Assembly: GCA_903871935.1 (NCBI GenBank)
Contig: CAIQIQ010000068.1
Span: 45,481 to 109,480 of the forward strand
Direction: 5' to 3'
DNA from: an uncultured Phycisphaerales bacterium
GTDB taxonomy: Bacteria; Planctomycetota; Phycisphaerae; Tepidisphaerales; Tepidisphaeraceae
DNA: 64,000 bases
A program made the position numbers and the translations under genes. How positions within the stretch are numbered: position 1 is the first letter of the stretch; each line of letters opens with the position of its first letter. Positions 57,742-64,000 of this stretch are shown piece after piece. Under the pieces are notes generated by a model that made no database searches, was not told where the DNA came from, and was given only the letters and a program-made list of their open reading frames with translations.

Positions 57742-59886
57742 ATGAGACAGAATAGCGATCTGGATCTGGATTTCACGGATCGTCTGGCGGATATTCAGTT
57801 CAGCCGGCGCAGTTTTCTGAAGGTCACGGGCGGGGGGATCATCATCCTCTTCCTGCTGGGCGATATTCCCGCGTGGGGGCAGGGGCGTCAGCCACTGCCC
57901 ACCGATTTCAACGCCTTCCTCCATATCGCCGAAGACGGCCGCGTGTCGCTCTATACAGGCAAGATCGAAATGGGGCAGGGCGTGGTGACGTCGCTGGCCC
58001 AGATGCTGGCCGACGAACTGGACGTCGCCCTCGATTCGGTGGATATGGTGATGGGCGACACGGATCTTTGTCCCTGGGACATGGGGACGTTTGGTTCGAT
58101 GTCGACGCGATCCTTCGGACCGCCATTGCGTGCGGCCGCGGCGGAGGGCCGGCTGGTCCTGATGGAAATGGCGGCCGCGAAGCTCGGCAAGCCCGCGGAC
58201 CAACTAACGGTCGAAGGGGGAGTCGTCTATCTCAAGTCTGACAAGAGCGTCAAGGTCTCCTACGCGGAACTGGCCAAAGGGCAGAAGATCGCGCGAAAGG
58301 CGTCAGGGAAGGCCCCGCTCAAGACGCCCGACCAGTTCAAGATCATGGGCACTCCGGTTACGCGGCGCGACGCGCGCGAGAAAGTGACGGGCAAGGCGAA
58401 ATACGCGGCGGATATCCAACTGCCCGGAATGCTTTACGCCCGGATCCTGCGTCCCCCCTCGCACGCCTCGAAGCGGACCTCCCTCGATGTCTCCGGGGCG
58501 CGGCAGATTGCGGGAGTCGAGGTCATTGAGGACGGCGATCTGGTCGCGGTTCTGCATAAGTATCCGGATGTCGCGGAGAAGGCGCTCACGAAGATCCGGG
58601 CGACCTATGACACGCCCGCCTCCGATCTGAATGAGAAGACGATCTTCGACCACCTGTTGAAGGTGGCTCCTCAGGGGAATTCGGTTGGCCGGAACGGTGA
58701 TATCCAGAAGGGCAAGAGCGAGGCCGCCAAGACCTTCGAGATGACCTACCTGGATGGATACAGGGCGCACGCGCCGATGGAGCCGCACGCGGCGGTGGCG
58801 AACGTGGAAGGGAACAAGGCGCGGGTGTGGCCCTCCTCGCAGACGCCTTTCCCCGCGAAGGACGAGATCGCGCGCACGCTGGGCATCCCGCCCGCAAATG
58901 TGCATATCACGCCGCCCTTCGTTGGGGGTGGATTTGGCGGGAAGTCGGTGAATCAGCAGGCGGTGGAAGCGGCCCGCCTTTCCAAGCTCTGCGGCAAGCC
59001 CGTACAGGTCGCCTGGACGCGGGAAGAGGAGTTCTTCTACGATGCCTTCCGTCCGGCGGCGGTTGTCAAGATCAACTCGGGCCTCGATGGCGAAGGACGC
59101 ATGCTGTTCTGGGATTACCACGTGTACTGGGCCGGCGAGCGCGGCGCGCAGCACTTCTATACGATTCCGAACTCCAGCACGTTCGCTCACGGCTCGGGTT
59201 GGGGGACGCAACCGGGCACGCATCCCTTCGCGACCGGAGCCTGGCGCGCGCCGGGCAATAACACCAACACCTTCGCGCGGGAATCGCAGATAGACATCAT
59301 GGCGTCGGCGGCGGGGGTGGACCCCGTGGAGTTCCGTCTGAAGCATTTGTCCAATGCCAAGATGCAACGCGTGCTGAAGACAGCGGCCGAGAAGTTCGGC
59401 TGGACGCCCGCCGCCGCGCCGAGCGGACGCGGCTTCGGCGTGGCCTGCGGAACCGACGCCGGGACCTCCGTCGCTGCCATCGCCGAAGTGGAGGTGAACA
59501 AAGCTACCGGCAAGGCGACGGTCAAGCGCGTCGTGTGCGTGCAGGATATGGGCCTGGTGATCAATCCCCAGGGAGCGACGATCCAGATGGAAGGCTGTAT
59601 CACGATGGGTCTTGGCTATGCGCTCGCCGAGGACATTCACTTCATGGGGGGCGCGGTGCTTGACGTGAATTTCGGAACGTACCAGATACCTCGCTTCTCA
59701 TGGCTGCCGAAGATCGAGACGGTAATCATCGACGCCCGCAACGACGCTCCCCAGGGCGGGGGAGAGCCGGCAATCATCACCATGGGCGGCGTAATCGCCA
59801 ACGCGATCTTCGATGCCGTCGGGGCCCGCGTCATGCAGATGCCGCTGACAGCCGATCGCGTGAAGGAGGCGATGAAGAAGGCGTAA
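57742..59886 (+). CDS. iorB: Molybdenum hydroxylase large subunit, Tat-exported (IorB-like)
   Basis: 714 residues. The N-terminus has a twin-arginine signal: FSRRSFLKV followed by hydrophobic GGGIIILFLLGDIPAWG. The enzyme is therefore folded with its cofactor and exported, perhaps carrying IorA with it. Molybdopterin-binding motifs: KIEMGQGVVTSLAQMLADEL, YLDGYRAHAPMEPHAAVANV, PPFVGGGFGGKSVNQQ, TGAWRAPGNNTNTFARESQID and the C-terminal GGGEPAIITMGGVIANAIF with the active-site Glu. It hydroxylates an N-heterocycle or aldehyde; substrate cannot be predicted. The tail of this family is often followed by an XdhC-like chaperone; none is seen here. Confidence 0.9.
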   Translation: MRQNSDLDLDFTDRLADIQFSRRSFLKVTGGGIIILFLLGDIPAWGQGRQPLPTDFNAFLHIAEDGRVSLYTGKIEMGQGVVTSLAQMLADELDVALDSVDMVMGDTDLCPWDMGTFGSMSTRSFGPPLRAAAAEGRLVLMEMAAAKLGKPADQLTVEGGVVYLKSDKSVKVSYAELAKGQKIARKASGKAPLKTPDQFKIMGTPVTRRDAREKVTGKAKYAADIQLPGMLYARILRPPSHASKRTSLDVSGARQIAGVEVIEDGDLVAVLHKYPDVAEKALTKIRATYDTPASDLNEKTIFDHLLKVAPQGNSVGRNGDIQKGKSEAAKTFEMTYLDGYRAHAPMEPHAAVANVEGNKARVWPSSQTPFPAKDEIARTLGIPPANVHITPPFVGGGFGGKSVNQQAVEAARLSKLCGKPVQVAWTREEEFFYDAFRPAAVVKINSGLDGEGRMLFWDYHVYWAGERGAQHFYTIPNSSTFAHGSGWGTQPGTHPFATGAWRAPGNNTNTFARESQIDIMASAAGVDPVEFRLKHLSNAKMQRVLKTAAEKFGWTPAAAPSGRGFGVACGTDAGTSVAAIAEVEVNKATGKATVKRVVCVQDMGLVINPQGATIQMEGCITMGLGYALAEDIHFMGGAVLDVNFGTYQIPRFSWLPKIETVIIDARNDAPQGGGEPAIITMGGVIANAIFDAVGARVMQMPLTADRVKEAMKKA

Positions 59887-60095
59887 GGTGAACTGGCCTC
59901 TTCCGCGCCCGGCTCACTTGTCGGGCATGCCGGGAATCCGATCGTCAGGCTGCTGCAGTGTCCAGGCATCATCGCCGAAGGGGGGCTGTGGGGGAGGCCT
60001 AGTTCCCAGCGCAATTGCTCCTTGTGGCCAACTACCGCGTTGACCCTGAAAAGCGGGCATGCTCGCTTTTCGCACCGCAGTACATATGCTTGGGC
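59887..60095. other. Intergenic region with possible transposase relic and hairpin
   Basis: On the minus strand about 59914-59990 an open frame reads PPFGDDAWTLQQPDD and ends GMPDK, stop. The PFGDDAW resembles the RAYT tail seen at 53690, but the following residues do not, so this is only a possible relic. At 60048-60071 GAAAAGCG-GGCATGCT-CGCTTTTC forms a hairpin; GAAAAGCGGGCATGCT also occurs at 53967. Confidence 0.45.
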
Positions 60096-61061
60096 ATGCC
60101 TATGCAGGTTCTGGATGGAATCCAAGGTTTGCGTGCGATCGAACGCGGCGCCGTCGTCACGGTGGGAAACTTTGACGGCGTCCATCGCGGCCATCTGCGC
60201 CTGTTTGGCGTCTGCCGGGAACTGGCCGGTACAGCGCACGTCGTCGCGGTGACCTTCGAGCCGCATCCGCTTGTTCGCCTCAGGCCCGAGTTTGCCCCTC
60301 CCAGACTGACACCATTGCCGATAAAGCATCGTCTTCTGGAGCAGGCGGGGGTCGATGTACTGGTGGAGCTTCCGCCCGATCCCGAGGTCCTGTCCATCAG
60401 TGCCCGCACGTTCTTCGAACTGCTGGCAATGGAACTGCGCGTGAGCCACCTCGTCGAGGGACCGGACTTCAATTTCGGCAAGGGCCGCGAGGGAAACATC
60501 ACCAATCTGCGCAATTGGGCGACCGGCACGTCGATGCAGGTGCATGTGGTGGACGAGTTGACGGTCATTTTGCCGAACATGCATATCGTCGAGGTCCGTT
60601 CCAGCCTGATCCGCTGGTTGATCGCCTATGGCCGCGTGCGCGATGCGGCGATCTGCCTTGGCCGGCCGTATACGCTTTCCGGGCTGATTGTCGTGGGCTT
60701 CCAGCGCGGCCGGCAGTTGGGCATGCCCACCGCCAATTTCGATTGTGGCGAGCAGATGATCCCGGCCGATGGCGTATACGCGGGGCGCTGCAGCGTCGGC
60801 GGGAAGACCTACGCCGCCGGCGTGAGCATCGGGACTCTGCCCACCTTCAACGAAACCAAGCGGCAGGTTGAAGCGCACCTGCTGGGCTTCGATGGTGATC
60901 TCTACGGGCAGACGCTCGAACTGGAACTGATTGACTTCGTCCGCGAGCAGATCAAGTTCTCCTCTGTCGAGCAGCTCAAAGAGAAGATGTGGGCCGACAT
61001 GCGCCGTTGCGAGCGTCTGGCCGAGAGCGACCCCGCTCGACCGGTGGTCCGTGTCGCCTGA
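60096..61061 (+). CDS. ribF: Bifunctional riboflavin kinase / FMN adenylyltransferase
   Basis: 321 residues. Converts riboflavin to FMN and FAD with ATP. N-terminal FAD-synthetase domain (1-185): VVTVGNFDGVHRGHLRLF (HxGH motif), VAVTFEPHPLVRLRPEFA, HLVEGPDFNFGKGREGN and IVEVRSSLIRWLIAYGRV. C-terminal riboflavin kinase domain (190-315): GRQLGMPTANFDCGEQMIPA, DGVYAGRCSVGGKTYAAGVS, GTLPTFNETKRQVEAHLLGF and LYGQTLELELIDFVREQIKF. Start ATG 60096 gives the usual length; upstream codons cover a hairpin repeat. Convergent with the next gene, 4 bp apart. Confidence 0.94.
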   Translation: MPMQVLDGIQGLRAIERGAVVTVGNFDGVHRGHLRLFGVCRELAGTAHVVAVTFEPHPLVRLRPEFAPPRLTPLPIKHRLLEQAGVDVLVELPPDPEVLSISARTFFELLAMELRVSHLVEGPDFNFGKGREGNITNLRNWATGTSMQVHVVDELTVILPNMHIVEVRSSLIRWLIAYGRVRDAAICLGRPYTLSGLIVVGFQRGRQLGMPTANFDCGEQMIPADGVYAGRCSVGGKTYAAGVSIGTLPTFNETKRQVEAHLLGFDGDLYGQTLELELIDFVREQIKFSSVEQLKEKMWADMRRCERLAESDPARPVVRVA

Positions 61062-61065
61062 CCTG

Positions 61066-63204
61066 CTACTTCCCTTTTCCGAACCATTTCCAGATGGCCG
61101 ACTCATTCGAGAAGAGGCCCTCCGCGCACAGCAGGATCAGCGCCAGAGCCAGCGGCAACGACCAGCGCGGTTGCGGCTGGCTTACCTGGGCGATCTTCGT
61201 ATCCAGATCCTGCATCGATCGGGCGATCAGTGTGCCGGACATCTTGGGCATAATGCCGTCGGCGGGACGGTAGATCGCTTCGGACTCACCGGCCGGACCG
61301 GTGACATTGGCGAGCGCTCGTATCGTGCTGTCGCCTGCCTTCCGCCACTGATAGATGCCGACATCGTGCGGATCGTCGTAAGCGAATACCCGCCGGCCAT
61401 CGCGGTTCTGCGCTGAAAGCTGATAGACCTGACCACCGGGCGAGCGAAGTTCCATATCACCACCGGAGCGGACATCGGTTTCATTGACGGTGATGGGCGT
61501 ACCCACCTGCGTGTTGCTGGCCAGGGATGTCTCCTGTCCGCGCAGGCACTGATTGACCAGCAGGGGGAGGAACAGCGGATGCGTGCCCAGGTTGGTCAGG
61601 ATGCCGTCGGGAATGCACGCCCATGTGTAGACGCGCCCGCGGCCGACCTTGCGCACATAGAGCAGTCCATCGCGATCGGCCGGCGCGCGGCGATCACCGG
61701 CCGCGGTCGCCAGCAGTAGTTGTGTTGAACGCTGATCCGCAACGCTGAGCCCGACAATCCGATTCGCCCGCATTTCGGCCAGCGCCTTGGGATCATCGGC
61801 GAGGCCCATCGTAACGGTATCCTGTCGCGCAGCGGATGCGGGAACGACATGCAGCAATTCACTGTTGGTGATCTCGTGTGGGGCAGAGGGCAATAGCCCC
61901 TCCAGGATCGTGCGCGACTCGGCCGAAGCGGACGCCCAGGTGGACTCGATCCCGGGCTTGAGCAGCAGCACGAGCTTGCCCCCGGCGGAGACGAAATCCC
62001 GCCACCCAGCGGCCACAGTTGGCGAAGGAACCTGCTGGAGCACGGCGACGATGGCATTCTGGCCATCGCGAATGACGGAGCCGGCCTCGAGGCGCAAGGG
62101 CCAGTTGGCGAGTCGGCCCTCACCCGGATCCAGAGCCAGTCGCACCATTCGGTGCACAGCGGCAAGTTCGGCATCCGCATCCCAGACCAGCACACGCTGT
62201 TGGGGTGGCAACTCGATTGCCAGGGTGCGGGCATCATCCCAGGGCATCGGGTCTTCGCCCTGAAGTTTGGCTGTGATGAGTTGCCAGCGTTGGTTGGGCA
62301 TCTCTAGATCAAAGCGCAGGCTGGTATGGCCGGAGTCGTCGATGTTGGCCATCTGCGGCGGCTTGGCAAGCAATTGTTTTCCATCGAGATCGGATACCGA
62401 CAACGCAACCGGGCGCACGTCGCCTGGTGTACCTGCGATATCCACTTCAACCGAAGCGCGAATCCCGGCGACCACCTGAGCGGGCTTGATTGTGATCGCG
62501 GCGACGCCTGCAGAACGCGGTCGCTCGGGGTGGAGGTCGAGGGCGACGATTCGCAGTTGCGGGTCGGCCGGCTGCGGCAGCGGGCGGGGAAAATCGGTGC
62601 CCTGGAAATCGCTGATGACCACCAGCAGTTTCTGCGCGGCCGGGTTCTTGGAGAGTATCTCGCTGGCCGCGGAGACAGAATCGAACAGCGGCGAGCGCGC
62701 CGGCTCGGGCTTGAGCGGCACCCATTGCGCGAGCAACTCAGAGCTGCCGCGGAAGGGGGTACGGTTGAGGTCAGAGGCGGATGTCGCCAGCATGATCGAG
62801 GCATCGCGGAGCTTGTCGCGAAGCAGTCGCTGCACGATCTGATCGGCTTCAGCGATCTGCGTGATCTGGTTCTCTTGTCGGTACTGCATCGACCAGCTTG
62901 TATCGACGACCAGGATGGCAACCGTGCTCTGGTCCGATCCGAAGAAACGCGATGCCAGGATCTTCGCAGGCTGTGCGATGGCCCAGATCAGCAGGGCCAG
63001 TAGCAGCATGCGAATCGCCAGCAGCAGCCAGCGCTGCACTTTGCGCCGAGCGGCGCTCTGCTGCAGGCTGCTCTGGATGAAGCGGAGTGTGGGAAACAGG
63101 ACAACAGGGCTCTTGCGGCGATGCAGCAGATGCAGGATCAGCGGCAGCGCTGCCAGGGGCAGCGCCCAAAGTGCCGCGGCGAAGAGGAACTCCAGGCCAA
63201 ACAT
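61066..63204 (-). CDS. BatA/VWA-domain membrane protein
   Basis: 712 residues. N-terminal BatA-type region: two membrane helices (FLFAAALWALPLAALPLILH with HLLHRRKSP, and LLLAIRMLLLALLIWAIAQP). A VWA domain follows with MIDAS VAILVVDTSWSMQYR (D-x-S-x-S) and LLVVISDFQGTDFP. The middle (about 250-480) is beta-rich, partly glutamine-amidotransferase-like in outline (AGGKLVLLLKPG). A final transmembrane helix SLPLALALILLCAEGLF precedes a short basic tail. BatA-like proteins are associated with MoxR ATPases and stress tolerance, but no moxR lies here. Predicted inner membrane with a large periplasmic part. Confidence 0.82.
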   Translation of the reverse strand: MFGLEFLFAAALWALPLAALPLILHLLHRRKSPVVLFPTLRFIQSSLQQSAARRKVQRWLLLAIRMLLLALLIWAIAQPAKILASRFFGSDQSTVAILVVDTSWSMQYRQENQITQIAEADQIVQRLLRDKLRDASIMLATSASDLNRTPFRGSSELLAQWVPLKPEPARSPLFDSVSAASEILSKNPAAQKLLVVISDFQGTDFPRPLPQPADPQLRIVALDLHPERPRSAGVAAITIKPAQVVAGIRASVEVDIAGTPGDVRPVALSVSDLDGKQLLAKPPQMANIDDSGHTSLRFDLEMPNQRWQLITAKLQGEDPMPWDDARTLAIELPPQQRVLVWDADAELAAVHRMVRLALDPGEGRLANWPLRLEAGSVIRDGQNAIVAVLQQVPSPTVAAGWRDFVSAGGKLVLLLKPGIESTWASASAESRTILEGLLPSAPHEITNSELLHVVPASAARQDTVTMGLADDPKALAEMRANRIVGLSVADQRSTQLLLATAAGDRRAPADRDGLLYVRKVGRGRVYTWACIPDGILTNLGTHPLFLPLLVNQCLRGQETSLASNTQVGTPITVNETDVRSGGDMELRSPGGQVYQLSAQNRDGRRVFAYDDPHDVGIYQWRKAGDSTIRALANVTGPAGESEAIYRPADGIMPKMSGTLIARSMQDLDTKIAQVSQPQPRWSLPLALALILLCAEGLFSNESAIWKWFGKGK

Positions 63205-63266
63205 GCGGTCCTATCTGTGTTTACGCCGCAGTATCGCTCCCTGTTGCCACATCGACGGCCTTTATC

Positions 63267-64000
63267 TTATCCCCACCTGCGTCCGACCTCACGGATAATG
63301 TCATACGCTGCCTTCGGATGCCCGATCTTCCTGGCATTGCGCTTGAGTTCCTGTAGACGGGCGGGGGCTTTGAGCAACTGCTGGGCTTTGTATGCAAGCG
63401 TCGCCAGGTTATTCGCCTTGATCGCTGCTCCCTGTTCCAGGAGATAGTCGGCATTGCGGCTCTCCTGGCCCGGGATGGGGTTGATGATGAGCATCGGGGC
63501 GCCGGCCGCCAGACATTCACTGCTGGTCAGCCCGCCGGGCTTGGTGACCACGAGATCGGCCGCGGCCATGAATTCCTGCATCACATCCGTGAAACCCACG
63601 ATGTGGCGGCGATGCCGTGTCGGGCAGGGCACTTCGGCGAGTTGCTCGGCGACGGCCTTGTTCTTCCCGCAAACGGTAACCAGTTCAATCCCGCTCTCCA
63701 GGCTCAGCAGCGTCTCGTGCACCTTCTGGATCGGCCCGACACCAAATCCGCCGGCCAGTTGCAGCACGATCGGCCGGTCGCCGGCAAGATCGTGCCGCTT
63801 CAGGCATTCCGCCCGCGCGGGCAGCTTGCTGAATGCCGGATGCACGGGAATCCCGCTGACGCGCATCAGTTCGCGCGGAATGCCGAAGCTGTGCAGATAC
63901 TCCGCCCCTTCGTCGGTGGCGGTGAAGAACAGTTCACAGGGCTGGTTTACCCACAGACGGTGCGTTTCGAAATCGGTAGTAACGGTGACATGCGGCAGCG
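63267..64000 (-). CDS. MurG-like glycosyltransferase / monogalactosyldiacylglycerol synthase family (partial)
   Basis: C-terminal about 244 residues; the 5' part lies beyond the window. The visible start reads LPHVTVTTDFETHRLWVNQP, FFTATDEGAEYLHSFGIPRE and RVSGIPVHPAFSKLP, typical of the N-domain end and linker of MGDG synthase/UgtP-type GT-B enzymes. The C-domain shows IVLQLAGGFGVGPIQKVHET, VCGKNKAVAEQL, IVGFTDVMQEFMAAADLVVT and KPGGLTSSECLAAGAPMLII, the nucleotide-sugar pocket. Such enzymes transfer glucose or galactose from UDP-sugar to diacylglycerol at the membrane. Acceptor is inferred from the family only. Confidence 0.87.
   Translation of the reverse strand, partial: LPHVTVTTDFETHRLWVNQPCELFFTATDEGAEYLHSFGIPRELMRVSGIPVHPAFSKLPARAECLKRHDLAGDRPIVLQLAGGFGVGPIQKVHETLLSLESGIELVTVCGKNKAVAEQLAEVPCPTRHRRHIVGFTDVMQEFMAAADLVVTKPGGLTSSECLAAGAPMLIINPIPGQESRNADYLLEQGAAIKANNLATLAYKAQQLLKAPARLQELKRNARKIGHPKAAYDIIREVGRRWG

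Noticed and set aside
1..64000. tRNA, rRNA or riboswitch genes
   Set aside because: Intergenic gaps were read for cloverleaf ends, rRNA-like conserved blocks and common riboswitch cores; none was convincing. A covariance-model scan would be needed to exclude them.

Overview
GC-rich (about 60%) bacterial chromosome segment, most likely from a Planctomycetota (Phycisphaerae-like) organism. Evidence: a secreted protease whose N-terminus carries the planctomycete-type LEQRFLLSG motif, two ECF sigma factors (one with a long C-terminal extension), a DUF1570 metallopeptidase, a BatA-like protein and short hairpin elements in the intergenic regions. No rRNA or tRNA gene and no CRISPR array was seen. 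The window is cut inside a sigma factor gene on the left and inside a MurG-like glycosyltransferase gene on the right.

Layout. 0-1.4 kb: ECF sigma factor and a uroporphyrinogen-decarboxylase-family gene. 1.4-2.7 kb: non-coding, repeat-rich. 2.67-7.83 kb: an accessory island of small same-strand genes separated by conserved spacers that look like integron attC sites. It holds a truncated AbiV-like abortive-infection gene, an Imm1-like orphan immunity gene, a RelE/XRE toxin-antitoxin pair, a DUF4241 lipoprotein, a decayed VapBC pair and several unknowns. I read it as an integrase-less cassette array (CALIN). In five of the spacers a perfectly spaced promoter (TTGTGG-17 bp-TATACT) is embedded. 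7.9-11.3 kb: secreted or membrane unknowns and a TIM-barrel-like protein.

11.4-36.7 kb is mostly core metabolism and information processing: UgpC/MalK ATPase, nusA-infB-ylxP-rbfA (transcription, translation initiation, ribosome maturation), hisG, a TPR lipoprotein, yebC, lipB, a VWA protein, PPK2, a DUF1570 peptidase, purM, leuS, sufU-sufT and sucA-sucB (2-oxoglutarate dehydrogenase; LipB supplies its lipoyl cofactor). 36.8-43.7 kb: a GNAT-HIT fusion translationally coupled to an ECF-HEAT-DUF2087 sigma factor, then a partial complex I cluster, nuoG-nuoH-nuoI.

43.7-54.4 kb: a giant C1A protease with eight cadherin-like modules, a membrane protein, an EEP-family nuclease/phosphatase, GT2, a TVP38-like protein, and a second accessory patch with RelE/RHH and MntA/HepT toxin-antitoxin modules, a transposase (RAYT) remnant and palindromic repeats. 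54.4-64 kb: a RidA / M19 dipeptidase / D-threonine-aldolase-like cluster, a Tat-exported two-subunit molybdenum hydroxylase (IorAB-like), ribF, a BatA-like VWA protein and the partial glycosyltransferase.
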